This document shows, in pieces, positions 16,619 to 25,111 of a stretch of 54,824 nt of DNA. The stretch is from assembly GCA_036337715.1 (NCBI GenBank), contig JAYZDS010000001.1:1-54824 (forward strand), read 5' to 3'. Under the pieces are notes generated by a model. It saw only the letters and a program-made list of their open reading frames with translations. It had not been told where the DNA came from and searched no databases. Source of the stretch: JAURNZ01 sp036337715 (GTDB lineage: Bacteria > Pseudomonadota > Gammaproteobacteria > Comchoanobacterales > Comchoanobacteraceae). The position numbers and the translations under genes are program-made. Every line of letters begins with the position of its first letter. Positions within the stretch are counted from its first letter, which is position 1.

Positions 16619-17342
16619 TTTTTTTACTCACTAACCATTTTTTGTGTCGACAATGTATCAATAAATCATTTCTTAATGTCAGTAGAATTAAAACAACCGT
16701 GATAAAAAAGTAAACAAAAAGACCTATGATTAATGCCCATAGCATTTGACCATCCATACTTGGTTTTGCAAGCTTAAACAATGTTGGTGGCTGATGCAAG
16801 GTCGCCCACCATTGAACAGAAAAATGGATGATTGGCAAATCAATTAAACCTATCATAGCAAAAACACTCGCATAAATCCGAGCTTGCCTCTCTGGTTTAA
16901 TCGACAATCTAACTAGCAAATAACAGAAATAAATGACTAACAAAAGCAATTGTGATGTCAGTCTAGCATCCCATATCCACCATGTACCCCATGTTGGCAT
17001 TCCCCAAATAGCGCCCGTCACCAATGAAAGCAATGTTAATACTGAGCCAACTTTTGCAGTGGCTAGGGTTAAATAATCAAAAACCAATACACGCGTTAAT
17101 AGAAAAATTGCTGAACACAAGCCAATGAAAGCATAACAACCCAATGACATTGCTGCTGCAGGCACATGTACATAGATAACTCTATAAACTTCACCCTGCT
17201 GACTGTCAGTTGGCGCTAAAAATGCGCCACTCACTAAACTAAACAAAAGTAATGGGAATAACGAATAAAATAATATATCACCCCATTGTTCGCAAAAGTT
17301 AAACCACGTTTCAGGTTGAAGGATACGATTGAATTTAAGCAT
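16611..17342 (-). CDS. ccmC: heme transporter/lyase CcmC
   Basis: A 243-residue membrane protein with six helices and the WWD motif WGTWWIWD (118-125). The flanking heme-ligand histidines lie in VIYVHVPAA (H59) and ATLHQPP (about H184). CcmC loads heme onto CcmE. ccmA and ccmB, which usually precede it, are absent; instead an SDR gene ends in a one-base TAATG overlap with the ccmC start. The ccmAB pair must lie elsewhere or be lost. Confidence 0.95.
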   Translation of the reverse strand: MLKFNRILQPETWFNFCEQWGDILFYSLFPLLLFSLVSGAFLAPTDSQQGEVYRVIYVHVPAAAMSLGCYAFIGLCSAIFLLTRVLVFDYLTLATAKVGSVLTLLSLVTGAIWGMPTWGTWWIWDARLTSQLLLLVIYFCYLLVRLSIKPERQARIYASVFAMIGLIDLPIIHFSVQWWATLHQPPTLFKLAKPSMDGQMLWALIIGLFVYFFITVVLILLTLRNDLLIHCRHKKWLVSKKND

Positions 17343-18145
17343 TAATCCTCAATGTGCATTTGATCAGGATAATAGTCATCAAAGCTTGTAACACCAGTAT
17401 CAGCAATGATATCCATATCAAGACAAATATTCCCAGTAAAGTTTTTTGAAGGCTGTTGAACCAATTTAATCGCTGCATCTGCAAGTAACTTGATTGAAAA
17501 AGGCTCTTCATTAGGTTTATTAAACGCAAAAAATTCTCTTTCATATTGATCCACAGGGGACTTTGGCCAAATACCATTGACAGCAATACCTTCTAATGCC
17601 AAAGACTTTGCAAGCAATGTCACCATATTAGTTAAACATGATCTAGAGAAACCATAGGCAAAATGGTTAGCCCCTTTTTCAACAACATCACTATATTGTG
17701 GTGCCAAGCAAAGGACATGCGGATTTTCCGAGTCTTGTAGCGCTTTTTTTGCCTGAGTTGCGATCAAAATCGCACTTCTAACATTGATCTGATGAAAAAG
17801 ATCATAAGCCACCATATCAAATTGACTATTGTCATTATTTGGATTGACAGTTGCAGCATTAACACAAATATCTATTTGACCAAAGTGATCAACTGTTTGA
17901 TCCACGGCTCTTTGTACTTGATCGTCGTAACGAATATCTGTTTGTAATGCTAATGCATCAGAACCTAGGGCCTTTATTTTATCAACCATAGTAAAAATAG
18001 TGTCTGTATTAGATGCATTTTGATGAACAACCTTTGAAACCAAAGCAATTTTTGCACCCATTTCAGCAGCTTTAAGCGCAAATTCTTTTCCAAACCCTTT
18101 GGTAGCACCTGTAATAAATATTACCTTATCTTGTAATATATTCAT
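17342..18145 (-). CDS. HSDL2-like short-chain dehydrogenase with degenerate active site
   Basis: A 267-residue Rossmann-fold protein. The cofactor motif TGATKGFG (12-19) is intact. AVNGIWPK (about 193-200) and the N-terminal pattern resemble the hydroxysteroid-dehydrogenase-like-2 group of SDRs. The catalytic site is unusual: the Y-x-x-x-K motif reads Y164-G-F-S-R168, so the lysine is replaced by arginine. The NNA structural motif reads NAA (96-98), and the catalytic-serine region is LAPQYS. It may bind NAD(P) without normal SDR chemistry, or act on a special substrate. An AGGAG precedes the ATG. It is translationally linked to ccmC, which is an unexpected partner. Confidence 0.75.
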   Translation of the reverse strand: MNILQDKVIFITGATKGFGKEFALKAAEMGAKIALVSKVVHQNASNTDTIFTMVDKIKALGSDALALQTDIRYDDQVQRAVDQTVDHFGQIDICVNAATVNPNNDNSQFDMVAYDLFHQINVRSAILIATQAKKALQDSENPHVLCLAPQYSDVVEKGANHFAYGFSRSCLTNMVTLLAKSLALEGIAVNGIWPKSPVDQYEREFFAFNKPNEEPFSIKLLADAAIKLVQQPSKNFTGNICLDMDIIADTGVTSFDDYYPDQMHIED

Positions 18146-18234
18146 TTCTTCTCCTATTAAATTTTTTTATCATTAAACCCTTTTTTATATCATAAAACAA
18201 GTGATTTAGGCTTAAAACTCAGTAAGCATTATCT

Positions 18235-19701
18235 TTAAGTTTGAGATGCGTTATGTAGTAAACTGTTCCCATCCCACTCTACAGGTTTTGTTATTGAAAG
18301 CATCTCAAGTATGGTGGGTGCGATATCACACAAACGTCCTCTTGCTTTGAGTTTAAATTTTGTATTTGTAATAAACGGCACAGAAGAACATGTGTGTGAA
18401 GTGACTACTTCACCATTCTCAGGTCGTTTCATCCATTCTGCATTCCCATGATCGGCCGTTATAATTACCTTATAATGATGTATTTGACTTGTCTCAATTA
18501 TTTTACCTAAACAAACATCTATGGCCTCAATGGCTTTTACGGTTGCACCAAAATCACCCGTATGGCCAACCATATCAGCATTAGCAAAATTTGCAAATAT
18601 ACCGTTGATACCCTGACTCATGGCATCAACTATTTTATCGCATACTTCAAATGCTGACATTTCAGGCATCTGATCATAGGTTGTGACTTTGGGTGAACTG
18701 ATTAATGCCCTTTCTTCATTTTTAAATTTAGTTTTTCTACCACCATTCAAAAAATATGTCACATGTGGAAATTTTTCTGTTTCAGCGATTCTTATTTGGG
18801 TTAGATTTTCTTGTTCAAATATTGAACCCAAACAACTATTAATAACTTTTTTTTCAAATAATACGGGCAAATCAATTCCGTAATCTGTCATACATAATAT
18901 ATTAATATCTGTTTTTAGTTTATCAACCAATTGAACCATCCTATCCGGTCTAAAATTCAATGTAATAACTAAATCATCTTTATCAAATAAATATGAGTTA
19001 AATCGAGCTGGCTTTATAAATTCATCCGTAGTCCCGTTTTTATAATTTAACTTAATATAATCAGAGGGCTTAACCTCAATAATATCATTTTTTGCGGTAA
19101 GCACATCTAAATATTGATTCGTTCTATCCCAACGTTGATCCCGATCCATAGCATAAAATCTACCTGATAAGGATGCAAGTTTATGCTTATGATTATTTTT
19201 TAATTTTTTTTCTAATTGTTTAATATCATTTAAAGCAATTTGGGGTGAAGTATCTCTACCATCTAAGACAGGGTGCAATAAGACTTCACGATCGCTTAGG
19301 ACATCTAATATTTTGTTCCAGTGAGAAAGGTGAGCATGCACCCCTCCATCTGAATATAAACCGACTAAATGAATCTTTTTTGGATTGATTTGTTTAAGTT
19401 TCATATTTAATTTTTGAGCCATCTCATTAGAATCACAAGCATGATTAATTCTTACCAAATCCTGTTCTATGATTTGCCCAGATCCAATATGCATATGACC
19501 TACTTCTGAATTACCCATTTGACCTTTTGGCAATCCAACAGCTTGGCCAGAAGCAGACAACAAACTCAAATCATTTTGATTAATCAGTTTGTCCCAATGT
19601 GGAGTATAAGCTGCCGCAATGGCGTTATGTCTTAATTCTTTACGATATCCCCAACCATCTAAAACAATTAAAGCAACCCTTTTGGTTTGATCATCTATCA
19701 T
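18235..19701 (-). CDS. gpmI: cofactor-independent phosphoglycerate mutase
   Basis: A 488-residue enzyme that interconverts 3- and 2-phosphoglycerate in glycolysis/gluconeogenesis. The phosphatase-domain metal site starts with VLDGWG (D15). The phosphoserine nucleophile is S65 in GNSEVGHMHIGSG. The transferase domain carries HPVLDGRDTSP, and the C-terminal metal ligands appear as NADMVGHTG and ITADHGNAE. It is slightly shorter than the usual 505-515 residues. It overlaps miaE by 11 bases and is followed by a 90-base gap. Confidence 0.96.
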   Translation of the reverse strand: MIDDQTKRVALIVLDGWGYRKELRHNAIAAAYTPHWDKLINQNDLSLLSASGQAVGLPKGQMGNSEVGHMHIGSGQIIEQDLVRINHACDSNEMAQKLNMKLKQINPKKIHLVGLYSDGGVHAHLSHWNKILDVLSDREVLLHPVLDGRDTSPQIALNDIKQLEKKLKNNHKHKLASLSGRFYAMDRDQRWDRTNQYLDVLTAKNDIIEVKPSDYIKLNYKNGTTDEFIKPARFNSYLFDKDDLVITLNFRPDRMVQLVDKLKTDINILCMTDYGIDLPVLFEKKVINSCLGSIFEQENLTQIRIAETEKFPHVTYFLNGGRKTKFKNEERALISSPKVTTYDQMPEMSAFEVCDKIVDAMSQGINGIFANFANADMVGHTGDFGATVKAIEAIDVCLGKIIETSQIHHYKVIITADHGNAEWMKRPENGEVVTSHTCSSVPFITNTKFKLKARGRLCDIAPTILEMLSITKPVEWDGNSLLHNASQT

Positions 19702-20335
19702 AAATGTCTTCCTTAATATGAATATTATCTATTGGCATACCACTATGAAACCTAAAACAGGGATCTTTTTTCGCCAACCATAATGACTCTTGGTTAGAAA
19801 AAAACTCTAGTCGCTCAAAAACATCTCCTTCGCAAATGGTATTCGCTAAATCGATAAATATTGTACAATGTCTAGATTCTGCTTCATGAAGCTTGGCGTA
19901 ATAGTGACCAATAGTTTTGGGAAGTAATGGTGCTAACAAGCCTAATCTTTCACACGACCGAGCCTCAATAATACTTGCAATTAAAAGTTGGTCGACCAAA
20001 CGCTTTGTTGGATCGTCGATACATATATGTTTAGCCAAAAAAGTCGCATAACCACCTGATTTCAAGCCCCGAAATGAAATGTTTTTTTGCTTTAAAAAAG
20101 ATAATATTTTCTCAAAGTGAACCATTTCCTCCCTAACAATTTTTGATAGTTTGGTAACCATATTGGTTAAATTAGGAAATTTAAAGATTAACGTCATCGC
20201 ATTCTGCGCTGCTTTTCTTTCACAATGTGCATGATCAATGAGCAATAAATCAGTATTCTTGACTGCTTTTTGCAACCATATATCAGCTGTTTGGGTTTTT
20301 AACACGTCTTTATAATCAACAACGGTATGTGACAT
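19691..20335 (-). CDS. miaE: tRNA 2-methylthio-N6-isopentenyladenosine hydroxylase
   Basis: A 214-residue four-helix diiron monooxygenase. Carboxylate and histidine ligands are visible as HCERKAA (E39), REEMVHFE (E70, H73), IIEARSCERL (E124) and EAESRH (E153, H156). MiaE hydroxylates the isopentenyl group at A37 of tRNAs reading U-starting codons, an oxygen-dependent step. The window's tRNA-Leu(CAA) could be a substrate if MiaA/MiaB are present. GAGG lies 4 nt before the ATG. Confidence 0.93.
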   Translation of the reverse strand: MSHTVVDYKDVLKTQTADIWLQKAVKNTDLLLIDHAHCERKAAQNAMTLIFKFPNLTNMVTKLSKIVREEMVHFEKILSFLKQKNISFRGLKSGGYATFLAKHICIDDPTKRLVDQLLIASIIEARSCERLGLLAPLLPKTIGHYYAKLHEAESRHCTIFIDLANTICEGDVFERLEFFSNQESLWLAKKDPCFRFHSGMPIDNIHIKEDIYDR

Positions 20336-20460
20336 AAGTCCTCAAAATAATATCCTTGAAATATTATCTGAATTCTTGATAAAAAGCAGCACTTATTTTT
20401 TTTATCACAAAAAACAAAAAACGTACTACAATTATTTAAATGTTTTAAATGGAGTTAAAC

Positions 20461-21408
20461 ATGTCATCAGACAACAAAAGCAATATGTTTTCAAGAACTT
20501 GGTTATGGTTAACAATATGGCTTAGTTATTTTGCATCGTTTTTCTTTAACTTGGATGCTTATCAAAAAGAAACTGCTACTTCTCAAATGAAAGTTAAATT
20601 ACCATCTAATTTCGTAATTTCTCAGTTACATGAAACAAAACCTATTTTATCGACAGAAGTACAAATTAAGCCTCCAGAACCAAGAGCAAAAAAACAAAAT
20701 GAAAGAATACTTAAAGAAAAAACATCAAAAGAGATTAAAGAATATATATATACTTTAGAATCAACTATTTTTAATAATTTAATCGATTATAGTTTGAACT
20801 TATTTAATGAAGATATCTTAACAGATGAAAATCTTATTGATGTCTTCGCACGTATTGAAAATCATAAAAAAAATCAAAAAAATGACAAAGAATGTATTGA
20901 ATTGAAAAATAAACTTCTTCTCTTAAAAATATACGAGGTGCTTAACAATATTGAAGTATTGAGTCTAGATTTCACCATGGATGATTCAAGTTATGAAGCA
21001 ATTGAATTGTTAGAGGAACTTGATAAGCTAGAAAATGAATTCAAAGTCTTAACAAATAATAATGACATGGATTCAATTTCAATTTGCGAATCTGATCTAG
21101 ATGATATTTCAATACTATCTTCAAATTCGCTAGAATTAAACGAAGATCCATCTTTAAATATCAACAATATGGATTTTATTTCCTTTGAAAACTTCAATTA
21201 TACTTATATCTTCAAGCATATAGGGCTAAAAATAAACGAAATAAAACGATCAGATGAGATTCTAGTAAGAAAAGAAAATAATGTTTTTATTGAATTAGAT
21301 AATTTAATCGAACAATTGAGTAATGATTCAAAAGAAATGTCTCATGTCATAACAGACCTACAAACACTAGTTAATATTTATTCTCAACCCAGCTTACAAC
21401 CAAAGTAG
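20461..21408 (+). CDS. unknown protein with N-terminal membrane helix (island gene 1)
   Basis: A 315-residue protein of no recognised family. One membrane helix lies at about residues 14-30 after a short polar leader (MSSDNKSNMFSR), so it may be an uncleaved anchor or signal. The rest is highly charged and mostly helical. A Pro/Lys-rich spacer (KPPEPRAKKQ) is followed by two Glu/Leu/Lys-rich helical stretches and a Ser/Asp/Asn-rich acidic segment around 200-240. GGAG lies 6 nt before the ATG at 20461, which is preferred to the in-frame ATG at 20449. A TACAAT -10-like box lies at 20427-20432. It is divergent from miaE. AT-rich codon use and low complexity suggest a lineage-specific protein. 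Confidence 0.6.
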   Translation: MSSDNKSNMFSRTWLWLTIWLSYFASFFFNLDAYQKETATSQMKVKLPSNFVISQLHETKPILSTEVQIKPPEPRAKKQNERILKEKTSKEIKEYIYTLESTIFNNLIDYSLNLFNEDILTDENLIDVFARIENHKKNQKNDKECIELKNKLLLLKIYEVLNNIEVLSLDFTMDDSSYEAIELLEELDKLENEFKVLTNNNDMDSISICESDLDDISILSSNSLELNEDPSLNINNMDFISFENFNYTYIFKHIGLKINEIKRSDEILVRKENNVFIELDNLIEQLSNDSKEMSHVITDLQTLVNIYSQPSLQPK

Positions 21409-21481
21409 CCAATAGCTTACATTTTAAATGCCTTTATTCAATAGCATAGATTTTATCAATGATAATTATGTAGGATAATTG

Positions 21482-21510
21482 TTGCAATCTATTAAGATAT
21501 TGCTCATTAT
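21482..21510 (+). promoter_or_regulatory. promoter for island genes 2-3
   Basis: -35 TTGCAA (21482-21487), 17-bp spacer, -10 CATTAT (21505-21510). The predicted start near 21517 leaves a leader of about 20 nt containing the AGAGAGG Shine-Dalgarno of the next gene. Confidence 0.55.
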
Positions 21511-21536
21511 AAAAATGTCATAGAGAGGTAATACTT

Positions 21537-22706
21537 ATGGAAACTAGAGATTTAACTACAACAAAAAAAAATAATTTTATTTACACTTCAAGCACGAATG
21601 AACAAGTTAGCCAGTTTTTAAGAAAAGTTTTTCAACAAAACAATGAGCAAGAAATTAACCTTTTACATAAAATAGAAAAGGTAATCAATACTCACCCAGC
21701 ACTTGTAATCATGATGCAAACTCAAGCTCAATCCTTACTTTATCCACAAAATGAAAGAGCTAACATTTTAATGGGAGTCGCTTTGGAAACCATCGGGCAC
21801 CTTACACTTCAAAGTCAGGCTGAAAAAAATTTGATTACAGAAGGTAACCAATTAATTTCTGATTTTCTAAGGCAAGATTCAGCACGTGCAATATTAGCTG
21901 AGTTAAAAAAATTGTATAACAGAACATCAGAAATGCGTATAAAAACTAAATATAGTGAATCAATGACTACTTTAGTTAAATGTTTTTCGTATGATCCTAG
22001 TCAATACACGACAATGCTAGTTAATAAAAGGGTAGAAGACATTATTAATAGTCATGTATTCGCTTCAATTGAAGCCAAAGCCAAACATGAGTCACCTCCG
22101 CAAATAAATTTTATAGATGAAATTATCCGTATCTGTATTTTAACACAAAATACCGGTATTTTTGGTTTCGGTGGAGGTTATTTAATTAAAAACTCATTCG
22201 ATACTTTAAAAGGTGAGAAACAAAATAATGGAGAGGAAAAGGAGAAATTATTGATAGTAGGCGATGGTTTGAATAATCTTAACGAACATCTGCACGAAAA
22301 TTTTCGAGAATTAAAAGCATTGTTAGAAAACGGATACGAAAGCACCAAAGATGTTGCCGAAGCATTATATAATTTTGAAGAATTGGCAAAAAGTGGACAA
22401 TTAGATGCTGGTGATGTAGCAGAATTCGTAGCTGATATTAAGAAATCATTTGACGAAACTATGAGCTCACAAGAAAGAGTGATAGAACAAGTAGGAAAGA
22501 CCATAACAAAAAGCAGCCAAGCTAGACATTCAATTGAGAGTTATTTAAAAGATTCTCCAAATGAAATAAGAAAAACTCCAAATGAAATAAGAAAAAATAG
22601 TGCCATGGAATTTTTTGGTAACGATGAAAACGGTAATAGCAACAGGAAGACCATTACAGACGGAACCAACCCAGCACAAGCACCTCTCGATTTTCAAACT
22701 GTTTAA
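21537..22706 (+). CDS. unknown soluble coiled-coil protein (island gene 2)
   Basis: A 389-residue protein that I cannot assign. Residues 1-180 are helical, with repeated amphipathic segments. A short glycine-rich hydrophobic stretch (GIFGFGGGYL, 207-216) separates them from a Glu/Lys-rich coiled-coil-like region (about 235-335). The C-terminal 50 residues are disordered, with a duplicated PNEIRK motif encoded by a perfect 21-bp tandem repeat. There is no signal peptide. AGAGAGG precedes the ATG at normal spacing. It has its own promoter and probably forms an operon with the next gene (35-base gap). Confidence 0.55.
   Translation: METRDLTTTKKNNFIYTSSTNEQVSQFLRKVFQQNNEQEINLLHKIEKVINTHPALVIMMQTQAQSLLYPQNERANILMGVALETIGHLTLQSQAEKNLITEGNQLISDFLRQDSARAILAELKKLYNRTSEMRIKTKYSESMTTLVKCFSYDPSQYTTMLVNKRVEDIINSHVFASIEAKAKHESPPQINFIDEIIRICILTQNTGIFGFGGGYLIKNSFDTLKGEKQNNGEEKEKLLIVGDGLNNLNEHLHENFRELKALLENGYESTKDVAEALYNFEELAKSGQLDAGDVAEFVADIKKSFDETMSSQERVIEQVGKTITKSSQARHSIESYLKDSPNEIRKTPNEIRKNSAMEFFGNDENGNSNRKTITDGTNPAQAPLDFQTV
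22555..22596 (+). repeat. perfect 21-bp tandem duplication
   Basis: Two identical 21-base units (22555-22575 and 22576-22596) encode SPNEIRK/TPNEIRK-like heptads in the tail of island gene 2. Perfect identity implies a recent duplication. Confidence 0.85.
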
Positions 22707-22741
22707 ACCTACATAGTAACTTTTAAATTGGAGAACTAACT

Positions 22742-24388
22742 ATGTCTACATTATTAAGCACACAGTCTTTAATCAAAGCATACCAAGAACATGAAAGAAA
22801 TCATTCACGACCTATCTGGCTATTAAAATTAATTGATGTCATTGCTTGGTTTTTCAGATTCTTCATGAATCATTCTTCTTTCCATCGAAGGTTATTTATT
22901 AAAGAGAGCATAGTCAAAATACTCACTTTATTTAAACAGAAAAACATTAAAATTAGTGATATTGAAGAGAGATTCAAACATATAAATAAATTTAAAAATG
23001 TTGCGACCAATGTTCAACTCCATGATTTAGAAAAACTTAAGAAAAAATTCGAGGCTGTAAAAAGCAAGTATAAAGTTAACTACTCATCAATAGAACTTAT
23101 CGAAGCTAACGAAATAAAACCTATTGAACCTGAAAAGAAAAAACTCCCTCAAACTAAGCCAATAAAACCTGTTGAATCTGAAAAAGAGAATCCTCCTCAA
23201 ACTAAGCAAAGTCAATCTGTTGAACCTGAAAAGAAAAAACCCCTTCAAACTAAACTAATAAAACCTGTTGAACCTGAAAAAGAGAATCCTCCTCAAACTA
23301 AGCAAAATCAATCTGTCGATACTATGGGTGATGATTATGACATGTACCCTGAAAACGATGATCAAGACAACATACGTCAATTGGCTAAAGCACACGAACA
23401 ATTAATACCTCGTCTCAATAGCCCTCAAAAAGAAGCAACTAAAGTAGAAGAATTTTCACTTGACAGCACTATGACTCTTGAGGATATGCCAAGAATCATG
23501 CTGCAAACCTTAAACTTTAGACCTGAGATTAAATTTAAATATAAATCTCTGTTAGAACTTCTTATTAATAAGGGGGATGTTAATAAGGTTACTAAAGACA
23601 CCGATAAAAATACTTTTAAGGCTATCTTCGACAAATTGAATCATCTTCAGGATGACTCTAATAACACTTTTAATCAGATACTAGACGCAATAACTCTCTT
23701 TTTGGATATTATGACACCAAAAGATGAATTAGAGAAAATAACTGATAAAATGCTAGATAAAAAATTAGAACATATTAAAAAAACAAACATGAAAATATAT
23801 TTATTCTTTTTTGAGCCAATTGATAAAGGTATTTCCTATCTTTCAAATAAACCCTTAATATTTTTATTGTTCGAACAAATAAAACAAAGACGTGCTGATT
23901 TTGATAATTTTAAGAGTGATGAGAAAAAATCTATTCTGATATTTTGGTTTTCTGCCATGGAACACCTCATGAAGAATCACAATAACAAAAATTATAATGA
24001 TGATTTTTTTAATAAGATACATCAAAACAATCAATTTAAGTATTTTTTGTCATGTGTATTAACTAATCATACTTTGAAATCAATGGGAAGATTTATATTA
24101 AACAAATCAAAATTTACAATTCCTGAAAATACAATATCGGATATCAGAGAAAAATTACATCATTCGATGGAATTAGTTGTCAGAACAGAAAATCACAGAC
24201 TTAAAGTCTTTGAATCTATAAAGAATAAAAAAGATAAATTGGATAACCTTAGCCTTTTTTCGGATTTCCAAAAAAGGCAAAGCAAAGAAAACGACAACTC
24301 CACCGAAAATGGTTCGACACCGCAACGACTAGAACCATCATATCCTCCATTTGGTAGAGTACGACAACCTTTAAAGCAAATCAAATAA
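22742..24388 (+). CDS. unknown protein with Pro/Glu/Lys tandem repeats (island gene 3)
   Basis: A 548-residue protein of no recognised family. A hydrophobic segment lies at about 25-42 (IWLLKLIDVIAWFFRFFM), possibly a membrane anchor or amphipathic helix. Residues 126-189 are four 16-residue repeats of the type KPVEPEKENPPQTKQS, alternating between KKK and KEN variants. A stretched spacer of this kind often links a membrane anchor to a distal domain. An acidic patch (MGDDYDMYPENDDQ) follows, then a helical domain of about 340 residues. The tail is Pro/Arg-rich, with STPQRLEP. GGAG lies 8 nt before the ATG. A strong bidirectional terminator follows. Confidence 0.58.
   Translation: MSTLLSTQSLIKAYQEHERNHSRPIWLLKLIDVIAWFFRFFMNHSSFHRRLFIKESIVKILTLFKQKNIKISDIEERFKHINKFKNVATNVQLHDLEKLKKKFEAVKSKYKVNYSSIELIEANEIKPIEPEKKKLPQTKPIKPVESEKENPPQTKQSQSVEPEKKKPLQTKLIKPVEPEKENPPQTKQNQSVDTMGDDYDMYPENDDQDNIRQLAKAHEQLIPRLNSPQKEATKVEEFSLDSTMTLEDMPRIMLQTLNFRPEIKFKYKSLLELLINKGDVNKVTKDTDKNTFKAIFDKLNHLQDDSNNTFNQILDAITLFLDIMTPKDELEKITDKMLDKKLEHIKKTNMKIYLFFFEPIDKGISYLSNKPLIFLLFEQIKQRRADFDNFKSDEKKSILIFWFSAMEHLMKNHNNKNYNDDFFNKIHQNNQFKYFLSCVLTNHTLKSMGRFILNKSKFTIPENTISDIREKLHHSMELVVRTENHRLKVFESIKNKKDKLDNLSLFSDFQKRQSKENDNSTENGSTPQRLEPSYPPFGRVRQPLKQIK
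23117..23308 (+). repeat. four 48-bp coding tandem repeats in a 96-bp higher-order pattern
   Basis: The 192-base block encodes 16-residue units. Units 2 and 4 are more alike (KEN type) than neighbouring units, and units 1 and 3 share KKK, so a 96-bp duplication of an earlier pair is likely. Copy number may vary between strains. Confidence 0.85.
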
Positions 24389-24423
24389 GAAGATAACAAT
24401 AATATCCTTAGTCTATGACATTT

Positions 24424-24450
24424 AAAACCGGCTTAATGCCGGTTTTTTTT
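24424..24450. terminator. bidirectional intrinsic terminator
   Basis: A 6-bp GC-rich stem (ACCGGC 427-432, GCCGGT 438-443) encloses a 5-nt loop. It is followed by a T-run on the plus strand and preceded by A residues that give a short U-tail on the minus strand. It closes island gene 3 and the convergent rluB. It is the only clear intrinsic terminator I found in the window. Confidence 0.9.
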
Positions 24451-25111
24451 ATAATTCATATTGTCCAAACCGAATACGATGCAATCGAGATACTTGGCAA
24501 CCAGCCCCTTTAAATAACCTTCTTACAATCCTATTGCGACCACTGGTAGTCATCACTTCAACCAAAGTTTGTTTGTTATGTTGCTTGATTATTTTTATTT
24601 GATCAAATTTCCCTTTACCATCTTCTAATTCAATGCCTGCCAACAATTTGCGTTGGATATCTTTATTAAATTCGCCAAAAATTTTGGCAACGTACACTCG
24701 TTCCACTTCATATTTAGGATGCATCAGTTTTTGAGCATAATTGCCATCATTGGTGAATATCAAAAGACCTGTGGTATTAATATCCAATCTACCAACCATA
24801 ATCCATCTACCCTGTGGACACGGCGGTAATCGTTCAAATACAGTGGGTCTACCCTGCTCATCACTACTGGTACAAACTTCACCTAAACGCTTATTAAGGA
24901 TACAAATTTCGCGCTTAAACTTTACTTCAAAATGTATGGGTTGCCCATCAATCGTAATAGTATCAGTTTCATAGCACTGATGACCTAGTTTCACTACCTG
25001 ACCATTAACTTTGACGTTACCAGCTTCAACTAAAGTTTCAGCTTTACGTCTAGAAGCAAATCCAGACATAGCAATTAATTTTTGCACTCTGATGAGTTTT
25101 TTTTCACTCAT
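24449..25111 (-). CDS. rluB: 23S rRNA pseudouridine synthase, RluB type
   Basis: A 220-residue RsuA-family enzyme: an N-terminal S4 RNA-binding domain (IRVQKLIAMSGFASRRKAE), then the catalytic motif VGRLDINTTGLLIFTNDG with D110, and a C-terminal GRNRIVRRLFKGAGCQVSRL. RluB makes pseudouridine 2605 in 23S rRNA (E. coli numbering). The closely related RluE/RluF/RsuA differ in specificity, so the B assignment rests on the RxPTVFERLP and RRLF features. It overlaps the upstream hydrolase gene by 8 bases. Confidence 0.88.
   Translation of the reverse strand: MSEKKLIRVQKLIAMSGFASRRKAETLVEAGNVKVNGQVVKLGHQCYETDTITIDGQPIHFEVKFKREICILNKRLGEVCTSSDEQGRPTVFERLPPCPQGRWIMVGRLDINTTGLLIFTNDGNYAQKLMHPKYEVERVYVAKIFGEFNKDIQRKLLAGIELEDGKGKFDQIKIIKQHNKQTLVEVMTTSGRNRIVRRLFKGAGCQVSRLHRIRFGQYEL

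Noticed and set aside
17342..18145. SDR as a pseudogene because of the altered active site
   Set aside because: The frame is intact, has a good Shine-Dalgarno and is coupled to ccmC; divergence is better read as altered function.
23117..23308. CRISPR-like repeat array
   Set aside because: The 48-bp units are contiguous, in frame, without unique spacers, and no cas gene is nearby; they are coding repeats.
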